From the NCBI RefSeq assembly GCF_004006315.1, contig NZ_CP026530.1:1230501-1294500 (forward strand): a stretch of 64,000 bases of DNA, in the 5' to 3' direction. The position numbers and the translations under genes were made by a program. How positions within the stretch are numbered: the first letter of the stretch is position 1; each line of letters starts with the position of its first letter. The notes beneath the pieces were generated by a model that was not told where the DNA came from, ran no database searches, and worked only from the letters and a program-made list of their open reading frames with translations. The DNA is from Nautilia sp. PV-1. Lineage in GTDB: Bacteria; Campylobacterota; Campylobacteria; Campylobacterales; Nautiliaceae. Positions 35,107 through 44,453 of the stretch are shown in pieces.

Positions 35107-36759
35107 ATGATTGAATACGTATATTTTTCAAATGAACTTGAATTCCCTTTGCCAGAAAGCATTACCTTCACTAACAACAGTTCCGAAAAAGCCATTATAT
35201 CCAACTCGAAACAGATTGAAGCGGAAATTTACGCTCCGGAAATAGATTTTTATATTAAAAATAGTGAAGACGAAACTCTGAAAAAAATAGAAAACATTGA
35301 AAAACTTTACCAAATCAGAGGTATTAAATTCGACAGTGCGAAATACAACGAATATGAAAAAGAAATCGGCAACAAAGTTTTAGTTATAGGCAATAAAGAA
35401 CAGGCCGAAAAACTTTCCTTGGATGATTTTGAAGTTTATTACGCCCTTCCGGAATGGATTAAAAACATTACTGGAACAATAGGCGCTCTTGAATTTACCA
35501 TAGATAAAAACGGAGAAACAATAAAACTCTCAGTCGATCAGGCAATATGGTTCAATGCTCCCGATGCTGCTTATAAACAAAGAGGAATTGTAGACCCGGA
35601 AGACATCGGAATTGAAAAAAGCACCGAAATATTAAAAAAAAGAGCAGGAATATACGGCTACCGAAACTATATAACATACGACATAAACATATGTCAGTAT
35701 AACGGCCGCGTACTTAAAGAAACATGCGGAAATTGTGCTGATGTATGTCCGACAAACGCAATTTTAAAAATAGACGAAGAAAAAAAACTTCTTTTTTCAC
35801 ATATAGACTGTGACGGATGCGGAGGATGCGTAAGCGTATGTCCAAGCGGAGCGCTTGATTTCTCAGCTGTTCCGAGAGACACTTTTGAAGAAATATCGAA
35901 ATTTTATAAAAACACAATACCTTTAATACTTCCTGAAGATTTAATTGACAGTTTAAATATAAAACTAAAACCAAACGTTTTGCCTCTTGCAATAGAAGGC
36001 GCGAAATTCTTGGATGAAACACATTTTTTAACCTTAGTTCAGGAAAGTTCTTCACAGATTGTTTTCTATACCGACAGACTCTCAAAAGGGGAAAAAGAAG
36101 CAATTGATCTGATAAATGCCGTTTATGAAAAAATATACAATAAAAAAGCGGTTCTTTTAGCCCAAAATGAAGAAGAACTAAAATCCGTATTAAATAAAGC
36201 CGAATTATCCCCTGAATTCTCATACACTATAAATCCACAATCTGCAAAAAAAAGAGAAAAATTCGCAATGAGACTTTCCGCGGTTGTAGATAAAGATTAC
36301 GGTATTATCGACCTTAACGGCAACAGTTATATACATTACGGAAAAATAGAAATAGATGCTGATAAATGTACACTTTGCATGGGATGCGTAAGCGTATGCA
36401 ACGCCGGAGCATTAACAGCTCATCCTGAAGACAATTCCCTTAAATTCGATGCAGGCGTATGTACGGACTGCGGATATTGCGAAATAGCGTGTCCGGAAAA
36501 ATGCATTGACGTTATTTATGACAGACTTGAGTTAAATCCAGAATATTTCGGCCAGAAAACAATGGCGGTTGACGAGCCTTTTTACTGCATAATGTGCGGT
36601 AAACCGTTTGCCACCAAAAAATCAATCGCAAAAATCGCTTCAATGCTGCTGCCTGTTTTTACGGATGAAATAAAGAAAAAATCTATTTACTGCTGTCAGG
36701 ATTGCAAAGCAAAACTAGTATTTAGCGACTATTTAGAAAGGAAACTTAATGAAAAATAG
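35107..36759 (+). CDS. Multi-cluster ferredoxin-like protein of the formate dehydrogenase locus
   Basis: 550 residues. It contains four 4Fe-4S-type motifs: CGNCADVCPTNA and CDGCGGCVSVCPSGA in the middle, and CTLCMGCVSVC and CTDCGYCEIACPEKC near the C-terminus, followed by an extra CIMCG...CCQDC pair that could hold zinc or another cluster. Campylobacter genomes carry a similar ferredoxin near sel and fdh genes. It is probably an electron carrier or maturation factor for formate dehydrogenase rather than a catalytic subunit. The fdhM-type chaperone gene begins 11 bases before its stop. Confidence 0.75.
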   Translation: MIEYVYFSNELEFPLPESITFTNNSSEKAIISNSKQIEAEIYAPEIDFYIKNSEDETLKKIENIEKLYQIRGIKFDSAKYNEYEKEIGNKVLVIGNKEQAEKLSLDDFEVYYALPEWIKNITGTIGALEFTIDKNGETIKLSVDQAIWFNAPDAAYKQRGIVDPEDIGIEKSTEILKKRAGIYGYRNYITYDINICQYNGRVLKETCGNCADVCPTNAILKIDEEKKLLFSHIDCDGCGGCVSVCPSGALDFSAVPRDTFEEISKFYKNTIPLILPEDLIDSLNIKLKPNVLPLAIEGAKFLDETHFLTLVQESSSQIVFYTDRLSKGEKEAIDLINAVYEKIYNKKAVLLAQNEEELKSVLNKAELSPEFSYTINPQSAKKREKFAMRLSAVVDKDYGIIDLNGNSYIHYGKIEIDADKCTLCMGCVSVCNAGALTAHPEDNSLKFDAGVCTDCGYCEIACPEKCIDVIYDRLELNPEYFGQKTMAVDEPFYCIMCGKPFATKKSIAKIASMLLPVFTDEIKKKSIYCCQDCKAKLVFSDYLERKLNEK

Positions 36760-37486
36760 AGAAATAAACGAAGCCAGAGCTTTTTATTACGGATTTTTTT
36801 CAAAACTTTTTACGTTCAGTTATGATAAAAACAGATTTGAAGGCGTTAAAGAGGCGGCTGAGCTTTTATATCAAAACGCTCTTGAAGAAAACTCCAAAAA
36901 AGCGCTGGCACACTTTATAGAAAACTTTAATGAAAAAAAACTGGCAGACGAATATGACGAAATATTCTACGACCTTTCACAGGATCCCGTGCCTACAACA
37001 GCTTCATTTTACGATGAAGAAATAGAAAACGGAAAAATGAAAGTAAAAATGGTTGATATAGTATTAGGCTCAAAATTCAGGAAAAACGAAGAATACAAAG
37101 ACAGCGAAGACGATATCGGTTTTATTTTTCCTTTCATGCAGCATCTAATACTTGAAAAACTCAAAGGAGATGAAAAATCCGAGTGGCTTGAAAATAAAAC
37201 ATTCGATATTTTAAATACATTTATCGACGAATTTACGGAAAATGTCTATATGCATCAGGCTTCGGATCTTTACAAAGACATAGCAGTGGTGTTAAAAGCT
37301 TTTACAGAAACGGAAAGACTGTTTTTGGAAAAACCTAAACCTGTAATAGAAAAAATAAAAAAAGAAAGTTGTGAAGTCTGTATAGCAGACGAAGAAGCGG
37401 CTATCAGAAAAAGAAACAAAAAAAGACAAAACAATACAATGGTATGTAATCTTGAAGAAGGCGGAGATGTTGAAGATGAAGTTTAA
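36749..37486 (+). CDS. fdhM: TorD-family chaperone for formate dehydrogenase (FdhM-like)
   Basis: 245 residues, mostly helical, with TorD/DmsD-family features (RAFYYGFFSKLF at the N-terminus; DEIFYDLSQDPVPTTASFYDE). The C-terminus has two Cys (CEVC) and a basic, then acidic tail. Such chaperones bind Tat signal peptides and deliver cofactor to molybdenum enzymes. Its position between the polyferredoxin and fdhXABC suggests it serves FdhA. It overlaps the polyferredoxin gene by 11 bases. The hairpin array follows the stop codon. Confidence 0.75.
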   Translation: MKNREINEARAFYYGFFSKLFTFSYDKNRFEGVKEAAELLYQNALEENSKKALAHFIENFNEKKLADEYDEIFYDLSQDPVPTTASFYDEEIENGKMKVKMVDIVLGSKFRKNEEYKDSEDDIGFIFPFMQHLILEKLKGDEKSEWLENKTFDILNTFIDEFTENVYMHQASDLYKDIAVVLKAFTETERLFLEKPKPVIEKIKKESCEVCIADEEAAIRKRNKKRQNNTMVCNLEEGGDVEDEV

Positions 37487-37524
37487 AAAATTGAGAATTG
37501 AGAATGGAGAATTGAGAATTAAAA
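37487..37524. repeat. Copy of a GAATTGAGAATGGAG-type low-complexity repeat
   Basis: The segment contains TTGAGAATTGAGAATGGAG followed by AATTGAGAATT. A closely matching copy in inverse orientation lies at 60092-60130, and a degenerate copy (AAGAATGGAAAATGAAGAATT) at 59920-59940. All three are directly beside stop codons or in gaps, so they look like dispersed intergenic repeats. Confidence 0.5.
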
Positions 37525-37531
37525 TATTACT

Positions 37532-37819
37532 GCAAAATGCATATTTTGCGGGGCATTGCCGGGGTTCCCAGAAAGTCTTTAGACTTTTTGGGGTGTAAAA
37601 GATAACCGCAGAGCTTGCCGAGCTTTGCCGTTATCTCTTACGAGATAAATCCGAACGTTGTATTCCTAAAAGTTTTTTAGGAATCCGGCCTTATAAATTC
37701 TAAAGTTTATAAGACCGGCATTGTAAATTTTGAATTTACAATGCAGTTAAAAGATTGCTCCGGAAAAAACTTTTGGAGCAACAAAACGGAGGTCACCGCA
37801 AAACCATAATTTTGCGGTG
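37532..37819. repeat. Array of about eight consecutive palindromes upstream of the fdhXABC operon
   Basis: The 353-base gap between fdhM and fdhX holds no gene but a run of hairpins. Stem arms: 37532-37538/37543-37549 (7 bp); 37567-37577/37582-37592 (about 10); 37601-37615/37621-37635 (13 with mismatches); 37631-37637/37642-37648 (7, competing with the previous stem); 37662-37671/37675-37684 (10, perfect); 37685-37697/37706-37718 (12, one mismatch); 37718-37729/37733-37744 (12, perfect); 37755-37761/37775-37781 (7); 37794-37803/37810-37819 (10, perfect). Stem sequences differ from one another. The last ends about 10 bases before the fdhX ribosome site, so part of it is probably in the operon leader. 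Confidence 0.75.
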
Positions 37820-37839
37820 TATCAAAAAAAGGAGTAAAA

Positions 37840-38031
37840 ATGAAAAGAAGAAGCTTTCTTAAAGGAGCTCTCGGAATCGGAGCACTGAGTGTCGCTTCTT
37901 CAACACTGAGTTTTGCCAAGTCCGCTCAGCCGGAATATGACAACGGTGTAGTAAGAGGACACTCTCCTAAAAAAGAGATTCTTTACCGCAAAACCAAATA
38001 TTGGGAAATTTATTACAAAAATGCCATTTAA
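37840..38031 (+). CDS. Formate dehydrogenase region small Tat-target protein (FdhX)
   Basis: 63 residues: a twin-arginine signal (KRRSFLKGALGIGALS...SFA) and a short polar tail (HSPKKEILYRKTKYWEIYYKN). It matches the small Tat-target family that sits immediately before fdhA in Campylobacterota and other Proteobacteria (TIGR02811-type). Its role is not firmly known; it may help export or assembly of the FdhAB complex. It has a strong GGAG site and lies 10 bases before fdhA, downstream of the hairpin array. Confidence 0.8.
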   Translation: MKRRSFLKGALGIGALSVASSTLSFAKSAQPEYDNGVVRGHSPKKEILYRKTKYWEIYYKNAI

Positions 38032-38041
38032 GGAGTAAAAA

Positions 38042-40867
38042 ATGAGCTCACTTGAAAAAATGAATCCAAAAGTGGGTAGAAGGGCCTTTTTAAAAATGGC
38101 AGCACTATCCGGAGTTGCAGGGGCTACAATGCTCAGCGCAGCACCGGCACTTAGAAATGCTACCGATGAAGAGATCAAAGACCCTTACCCGGGAAGTAAA
38201 AAAGTTAAAACAGTATGTACTACCTGTTCGGTAGGTTGCGGAATTATTGCAGAAGTTTATAACGGCGTGTGGGTAAGACAGGAAGTCGCTCAAGACCATC
38301 CAATCAGCCACGGAAGCCACTGCTGTAAAGGTATAGATTCAATCGATTATATAAGAACTGAAAAAAGGGTAAAACACCCTCTTAAAAAAGTAAACGGAAA
38401 ATGGAAAAGAATAAGCTGGGAAGAAGCTATTAACGAAATTAGCGAAAAAATGCTTCAAATCAGAAAAGAAAGCGGACCGGATGCCGCAATGTTCCTCGGA
38501 AGTGCGAAAATGAGCACAGAGCAGGCATATTATTTCAGAAAATTTGCCGCAATGTGGGGAACTAACAATATAGATCACCAAGCGCGGATCTGACACAGCG
38601 CAACAGTCGCGGGGGTCGCGAATACATGGGGTTACGGCGCAATGACAAACCACCTTGGAGATATCCAAAATTCTAAAGCAATTATTATATTCGGTGCAAA
38701 TCCTGCTGTTAACCATCCTGTCGGATTTAAACATATATTAAAAGCAAAAGAAAGAAACAATGCAGTTTTAATCGTGGTAGATCCTAGATATACCAAAACA
38801 GCTGCAAAAGCGGATATTTATGCAAGAATAAGACCTGGTACGGATATTCCTTTTATGTACGGTATGCTTCATCTGATCTTCAAAAACGGATGGCACGATC
38901 CTGATTACATCAAAAACAGAGTATTCGGAATGGATCATGTTATTAAAGAAGCCAAAAAATGGACACCTGAAAAAGTTGCCGACGTTACAGGAGTTCCTGC
39001 GGACTTAATTTATAAAATAGCAAAAGTTTATGCTACAAACAAACCTGGAACACTTCTTTGGGCAATGGGATTGACTCAGCACTCAATAGGTTCATCCAAT
39101 ACAAGAATGGCACCTATACTTCAGTTAGCACTTGGAAACATGGGTAAATTCGGAGGAGGATGTAATATTTTAAGAGGTCATGACAACGTACAGGGTGCAA
39201 CTGACATGTGCTGTCTGTCACATACACTGCCTGGATATTACGGTTTAAGTGAAGGCAGCTGGAAATATTTTGCTCATAACTGGGGTGTTGATTTTAAATG
39301 GCTTCAAAACAGATTTGCCGCTAAAAAATGGATGCATACAAAAGGCTTCACATTGGCAAAATGGTGGCAGGGAGTATTACAGGAAGAAAAAATATACTCA
39401 ACTTCACCGATAAGAGCTTTATGGGTACAGGGTAACGGTATTACTTCAATTTCTCAAACTGCAAAAGTACAACAGGCACTTGATAAACTTGATTTATTGG
39501 TAATTGCCGAACCTTTTGCAAACGAAGCTGCCGTTATTACCAACAAAAAAGACAATGTTTATATCCTTCCGACTGCCAGCCAGTTCGAATGTGAAGGAAG
39601 CGTAACCGCTACAAACAGGACGGCTCAATGGAGAAGCAAAGTAGTTGATCCTTTATATGAAAGTAAAACAGATGAAGACATTATGTTTACCTTCGCTAAG
39701 AAATTCGGCTTTTACGATGAATTCGTAAGAGGCATGATGATGGGCGTAAAAGACGGAAAAGCGGTTAAAGTTAAAAACAGCTTTAAATGGCCTGAAGACG
39801 CAACCAGAGAAATAGCAAGAATTATAAAAACCATAGGTCTTACCGGATGGACTCCTGAAAGACTTAAAAAACATCAGCAAAACTGGCATATGTTTGACGA
39901 AGTCACACTTAAAGGTATCGGACCAATGAAAGGCGAATACTACGGACTTCCATGGCCATGCTGGACTGAAACTCACAGCGGAAGCCCTGTACTGTACAAC
40001 ATTGATATCCCTGTAAGCGAAGGAGGTATGGGATTCAGAGCCAGATTCGGTACAGAATATAAAGGTGAAAACCTCTTAGCCGGACCTAGAGCGACAATCA
40101 AAGGAGCTAAAGTAAGAGGAGGATACCCTGAACTTACAAAAGAAAATATTGAAAAAGTTCTCGGAATTAAACTTTCACCTCATGAAAAAGCTATTATGGG
40201 TAAAAACTGGAAAGTGGATTTAAGCGGACTTATCGCAAAATACGCACTTAAAGCAGGCGTAGCGCCTTACGGTAACGCAAAAGCCAGAGCATACGTATGG
40301 ACATTCCCTGATAAAATACCTCTACACAGAGAACCGCTCCATACACCAAGATATGATTTGGCTAAAAAATATCCGACTTATCCTGATAAAAAAGATCAGT
40401 ATAGAGTTGATACAAAATTTGCATCAATTCAAAAAACAGACTGGGCAAAAGAGTTCCCTATCATTCTTACAACAGGCCGTCTTGTAATGTACAGCGGTGC
40501 CGGTCTCATCGAAAGAGAAAGCAAATACCTCTCAGCTCTTCAGCCTGATATGTTTGCAAGTATCAATCCGGAACTTGCTTATAAACACGGTATCAATGAC
40601 GGGGATATGATATGGATTCATGCACCTGAAGGCACTAAAATAAAAGTAAAAGCAAGATTTACCTATGCAGTGTCACCGGACAGAATCTTCTTGCCGTTCC
40701 ACTGGGCCGGAATTATGCAGGGCGTTGATATGAGTGCAAATTATCCGGAAGACACAAAACCGTATACAATAGGCGAATCAGCCAATACGGTGGCAAACTA
40801 CGGATATGACATTGTTACCCAGATTCCTGAAACAAAAGCGGGCTTAGTCCGTATTGAAAAAGCGTAA
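38042..40867 (+). CDS. fdhA: Formate dehydrogenase catalytic subunit FdhA, selenocysteine-containing
   Basis: 941 residues when the in-frame UGA at 38591-38593 is read as Sec184. The context NIDHQARI-U-HSATVAG is the conserved active site of Sec formate dehydrogenases (Sec binds Mo/W, next to the catalytic His). A Tat signal (GRRAFLKMAALSG) precedes the CTTCSVGC...C 4Fe-4S motif near residues 60-90. The frame before and after the UGA is intact, so this is not a frameshift. A naive caller would report two genes (38042-38593 and 38642-40867). It oxidises periplasmic formate and passes electrons through FdhB and FdhC to menaquinone. Confidence 0.95.
38591..38621 (+). promoter_or_regulatory. fdhA: Sec UGA and SECIS hairpin in fdhA
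   Basis: UGA at 38591-38593; 13 bases later a stem TCGCG / CGCGA (38607-38611 with 38617-38621) encloses loop GGGGT. Position and G/U-containing loop resemble the E. coli fdhF SECIS, the SelB-binding signal. It is locally much more GC-rich than the surrounding gene. Confidence 0.7.
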
Positions 40868-40877
40868 GGAGTAGAAA

Positions 40878-41474
40878 ATGTATGATTATGCAAGAATGAA
40901 ATTTTACTGTGACGAAGACAGATGTATAGAATGTAACGCCTGCAGTGTAGCTTGTTCTGAAGCTCACGAACTGCCGGTAGGTATACACAGAAGAAAAGTT
41001 GTTACGCTTAACGAAGGAATCGAGGGTAAAGAATTTTCAACGTCAATAGCATGTATGCACTGTACCGACGCTCCATGTGCCCAGGTATGTCCGGTTGAGT
41101 GTTTTTATATCAGAGAAGACGGTATCGTACTTCATGATAAAGAAAAATGTATCGGATGCGGTTATTGTCTTTACGCCTGTCCTTTTGGTGCACCTCAGTT
41201 CCCGAGAGACGGTGCGTTCGGTATTAGAGGGGTAATGGATAAATGTACTATGTGTGCAGGAGGACCTGCTCCTACCAACTCAATAAAAGAATTTGAACTT
41301 TACGGACAAAACAGAATAGCAGAAGGAAAAGTTCCTATGTGCGCAGCAGTTTGTTCAACAAACGCATTATTAGTGGGAGATGCCGACAGCGTATCTACAA
41401 TTATCAGAGAAAGAAACGCAGCAAAAGGTAAAGGCCCTATGACACCATACGGTTGGGATGTAGCCTATAAATAA
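40878..41474 (+). CDS. fdhB: Formate dehydrogenase iron-sulfur subunit FdhB
   Basis: 198 residues with four 4Fe-4S motifs: CIECNACSVAC, CMHCTDAPCAQVC, CIGCGYCLYAC and CTMC with CAAVC. There is no signal sequence, so it is probably exported by riding with FdhA through Tat. It links FdhA to the cytochrome b subunit. It is 10 bases after fdhA and nine before fdhC, with a GGAG site. Confidence 0.92.
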   Translation: MYDYARMKFYCDEDRCIECNACSVACSEAHELPVGIHRRKVVTLNEGIEGKEFSTSIACMHCTDAPCAQVCPVECFYIREDGIVLHDKEKCIGCGYCLYACPFGAPQFPRDGAFGIRGVMDKCTMCAGGPAPTNSIKEFELYGQNRIAEGKVPMCAAVCSTNALLVGDADSVSTIIRERNAAKGKGPMTPYGWDVAYK

Positions 41475-41483
41475 GGATCTGTT

Positions 41484-42404
41484 ATGAAAAAATTATTGCC
41501 TTTTATTGGCAGTCTGTTACTAGCTGGCGAAGTTCCTTTGGCAGAGCCTAATATGGCTCCTGCTAAAGACGGATTAATTTCCCCGCAAATGATAGAAGCC
41601 ATCCCTAAATGGAATCATTACGGGGAATTATTCGTATATTTACAGACACATTGGATTAAAATGCTGTTTTTAATTATATTAATTGCAGTACCAACCGTAT
41701 TTTTACTGCACTATTTAATAATAGGACCTAAAAAATTTTCTCATGAAGGAAGAAAATTTTTAGTTTTTCCGAGCTGGCAAAGAATAATTCACTGGATTGC
41801 AGCTTTAGGATTTATATTTTTAATTCCTACCGGAATATTAATAATATACGCCAAATTTTTTGGAGGAGGAAGTTTTGTAAGATTTGCAAGATACCTTCAC
41901 GACATAGGTGCAGCACTTTTTGCCGTTGCTGTAATTCCTATGTTTTTAATGTGGCTCAAAGACATGCTTCCTAAAATCTGGGATATTAAATGGTTTATGA
42001 TTTTAGGAGGATATCTAAGTAAAGAAAAAAAAGAAGTTCCGGCAAGCAAATTCAACGCCGGACAGAAAATGTGGTATTGGATTGCTACAATCGGAGGAAT
42101 CGTTATGATTACGACTGGTCTTATGATGTATGTACAGGATTTTGATATAACCCTTCTTAAAAGCTTTAATTTATATCAAATCGATTTATTAAGACTTGCC
42201 GTCATAACTCATCTGTTTTTGGCGATGCTTATAATCGCATTTTTCATGACTCACCTTTATATGAGTGTTTTTGCGATCAAAGGTTCATTAGACAGTATGA
42301 TTGACGGATGCAAAAGTGAAGATGAATTAAAATATCTTCATTCGGTGTTTTATAAAAAAATAATCAAAGAAGGCAAAGACAAAGAGTTAGCCGAAAAATG
42401 TTAG
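41484..42404 (+). CDS. fdhC: Formate dehydrogenase cytochrome b subunit FdhC
   Basis: 306 residues: an N-terminal hydrophobic segment, then four main transmembrane helices of the FdnI/FdoI-type cytochrome b family. His residues are suited to heme ligation (WQRIIHWIAA; HDIGAALFAV; THLFLAML; MTHLYMSV). It anchors FdhAB at the membrane and reduces menaquinone. It is the last gene of the operon, followed at once by a strong terminator at 42404. Confidence 0.88.
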   Translation: MKKLLPFIGSLLLAGEVPLAEPNMAPAKDGLISPQMIEAIPKWNHYGELFVYLQTHWIKMLFLIILIAVPTVFLLHYLIIGPKKFSHEGRKFLVFPSWQRIIHWIAALGFIFLIPTGILIIYAKFFGGGSFVRFARYLHDIGAALFAVAVIPMFLMWLKDMLPKIWDIKWFMILGGYLSKEKKEVPASKFNAGQKMWYWIATIGGIVMITTGLMMYVQDFDITLLKSFNLYQIDLLRLAVITHLFLAMLIIAFFMTHLYMSVFAIKGSLDSMIDGCKSEDELKYLHSVFYKKIIKEGKDKELAEKC

Positions 42405-42430
42405 GGAGTTTTGTCTCCCTTTTTTATTTT
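42404..42430 (+). terminator. Rho-independent terminator of the fdhXABC operon
   Basis: GGGAG (42404-42408), loop TTTTGT, CTCCC (42415-42419), then TTTTTTATTTT. The first stem base is the last base of the fdhC stop codon. It separates the formate dehydrogenase operon from the tungstate importer. Confidence 0.85.
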
Positions 42431-42452
42431 TTAATTCGGATTTATTTTAAAA

Positions 42453-42480
42453 TATGCAAAAAAAGCATAAAAAAATATGC
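42453..42480. promoter_or_regulatory. Candidate operator upstream of wtpA
   Basis: TATGC-AAAAAAA-GCATA (42453-42469) is a perfect inverted repeat, followed by a further half site TATGC at 42476-42480 in AT-rich promoter sequence. It lies 24-51 bases before the wtpA start. A Mo/W-responsive repressor is the natural candidate; the ModE-like protein at 26916-27641 is the only such regulator in the window. No experimental link is visible. Confidence 0.4.
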
Positions 42481-42503
42481 AAATTTAACATAAAAGGCTT
42501 AAA

Positions 42504-43439
42504 ATGAAAAAAACAGCTTTGATTTTAATACTTTCGATACTTTGCTTTGCAAAACAGCAGATTATAATATTTCACGCAGGCAGTTTAAGCGTGCCGTTTT
42601 CAGAAATGGCAAAGGCTTTTGAAAAAAAATACCCCCAATATGACGTCATAAGAGAAGCTGCTGGAAGCCGAGCATGTGCCAGGAAAATAACGGACCTTCA
42701 CAAAAAAGCCGATATTATGGCAAGTGCGGATTACAAAGTAATTGACAACCTTTTAATGCCCAAATACGCCAAATTCAACGTGCTGTTCGCGACAAATGAA
42801 ATGGTAATAGCTTATACACCTAAATCAAGATATGCAAACATCATAAATCAAAACAATTGGACCCAAATACTTCTAAAACCAGATGTAAAAGTCGGACACT
42901 CAAACCCTAATCTTGATCCGTGCGGATACAGAAGCGTACTTGTTGCCAAGCTAGCGGCAATTTATTACAAAAAACCCGATTTTTATAAAAATCTTTTAGG
43001 CTACGGAGATTTTTATAAAAACGGGGAAGAAAATCCAAAAATTATAGTCAGACCGAAAGAAACGGATCTTTTAGGACTTTTGGAAGCCGGAGCGTTTGAT
43101 TATCTATTTATTTATAAATCAGTGGCTATTCAGCATCATTTAAAATTCATACAGCTTCCTCCCCAGATAAATCTGGGCAGTAAAAAATATACTAATTATT
43201 ACAAACAGGTAAGTTTCAAAGTAACCGGCAAAAAACCGGGTACATTTATTGTAAAAAAAGGCGCCCCTATGGTTTACGGTATAACGATGGTGGAAAATTC
43301 AAAAGAAGGTCTGCCTCCAAACGAAAAAGGAGCAGAACTTTTCTTAAAATTTGTACTCTCACCTCAGGGAGAGGCCATAATGAAAAAAAACGGACAAGGA
43401 GTCATTAACCCTCCTGTAATTGAAGGTAAATGGGAATAA
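42504..43439 (+). CDS. wtpA: Tungstate/molybdate-binding protein WtpA
   Basis: 311 residues: signal peptide (about 1-16, LCFAK) and an oxyanion-binding fold of the WtpA/ModA family, with the hallmark segments FHAGSLSVPF, EAAGSRACARKI, IMASADYKVI and LDPCGYRSVL. These match the archaeal-type WtpA that binds tungstate and molybdate tightly. With the ATPase and permease that follow it imports the metal for the molybdopterin enzymes. The location just after fdhC suggests the formate dehydrogenase may prefer tungsten, an inference consistent with a thermophilic vent lifestyle. Confidence 0.88.
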   Translation: MKKTALILILSILCFAKQQIIIFHAGSLSVPFSEMAKAFEKKYPQYDVIREAAGSRACARKITDLHKKADIMASADYKVIDNLLMPKYAKFNVLFATNEMVIAYTPKSRYANIINQNNWTQILLKPDVKVGHSNPNLDPCGYRSVLVAKLAAIYYKKPDFYKNLLGYGDFYKNGEENPKIIVRPKETDLLGLLEAGAFDYLFIYKSVAIQHHLKFIQLPPQINLGSKKYTNYYKQVSFKVTGKKPGTFIVKKGAPMVYGITMVENSKEGLPPNEKGAELFLKFVLSPQGEAIMKKNGQGVINPPVIEGKWE

Positions 43440-43440
43440 A

Positions 43441-44424
43441 ATGAACAATAAACTGCTTGAAATAAAAGACCTGTTTTTAAAAAAAGGCAAATTTAAATTA
43501 AATATTCTCTCTTTGGATATTTACAAAAACGAATATTTTGTTCTGCTGGGGAAAACGGGCAGCGGAAAAACGCTGCTGCTTGAAAGTATCGCCGGATTTC
43601 AGACAATTGAAGGCGAAATTCTTTTCAAAGAAAAAGAGATCACAAACCTCCCTCCTGAAAAAAGAAATTTCGGCTTTTTATATCAGGATTTTGCATTGTT
43701 TCCCCACCTGAATGTAGAACAAAATATACGTTTTTCGGAAAAATATCATAAAAAAAACGAAGAACTTTTTAACGATCTTGTCTCTTTTTTGGAGCTCAAA
43801 AAAATACTTAAAAGAGACATAAAACACTTAAGCGGCGGTGAGAAACAAAGAACGGCGCTAGCAAGAGCGGTATACTCACAGCCTGAACTGTTACTTTTAG
43901 ACGAACCTCTAAGCGCCGTCGATCCTACTATAAGAAACGAAATTATGAAGAACTTAAAAAAACTGCCGGGAAGATATAATCTCTCCGTCATTCACGTAAC
44001 GCATAATTTCAGAGAAGCGTCATACCTGGCAGACAGACTGGGAATCATTCTAAAAGGCACACTTCTTCAGGCAGGAGACGCCAAAGAGGTTCTAAAAAAC
44101 CCGAATTCAATTGAAGTGGCACAGTTTCTGGGATTTAAAAATCTTTTTGATATTGCGCTTCTTGGATTTGAAAACTCTCACAAATATTTTTCTATTGATC
44201 CAAACCAGATAACAATTTCAAAAGAGCCTCTAAACAGCGATTACTGTTTTGAAGGAATTATTGAAGAGATAATGGGAATAACAGACCATTACAAAATATT
44301 CGTAAATGTTCGAAAAAACCAGTTTTTTATTAAATCGCCTAAAAAAACATTTGAAAAATTAGGATTAAAAAAAGGTGACAAAATATATATTTGTTTCAAT
44401 AAAAAAGATATAGTGTTTATATAG
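43441..44424 (+). CDS. wtpC: Tungstate/molybdate ABC transporter ATP-binding protein
   Basis: 327 residues from the ATG at 43441, which follows the wtpA stop by one base; a start at 43420 would lie inside wtpA. Walker A is GKTGSGKT, the signature LSGGEKQR and Walker B LLLLDEPLSAVD. A C-terminal TOBE-like extension (about 250-327) could bind the oxyanion and regulate activity, as in ModC. It energises uptake through WtpA and WtpB. Confidence 0.88.
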   Translation: MNNKLLEIKDLFLKKGKFKLNILSLDIYKNEYFVLLGKTGSGKTLLLESIAGFQTIEGEILFKEKEITNLPPEKRNFGFLYQDFALFPHLNVEQNIRFSEKYHKKNEELFNDLVSFLELKKILKRDIKHLSGGEKQRTALARAVYSQPELLLLDEPLSAVDPTIRNEIMKNLKKLPGRYNLSVIHVTHNFREASYLADRLGIILKGTLLQAGDAKEVLKNPNSIEVAQFLGFKNLFDIALLGFENSHKYFSIDPNQITISKEPLNSDYCFEGIIEEIMGITDHYKIFVNVRKNQFFIKSPKKTFEKLGLKKGDKIYICFNKKDIVFI

Positions 44425-44453
44425 GGTGAAGGAAAAAGGATGAAGGAGGGAAA

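Noticed and set aside
37532-37819. CRISPR array
   Set aside because: There is no constant repeat or regular spacer; each palindrome has a different sequence, and no cas genes are present.
37707-37919. Minus-strand open frame over the hairpin array and fdhX start
   Set aside because: It is a by-product of palindromic sequence and runs antisense through the fdhX signal peptide; no ribosome site or family features.
38042-40867. Frameshifted or pseudogene fdhA
   Set aside because: The break is a single in-frame UGA at the conserved Sec position followed by a SECIS-like hairpin; both sides stay in the same frame.
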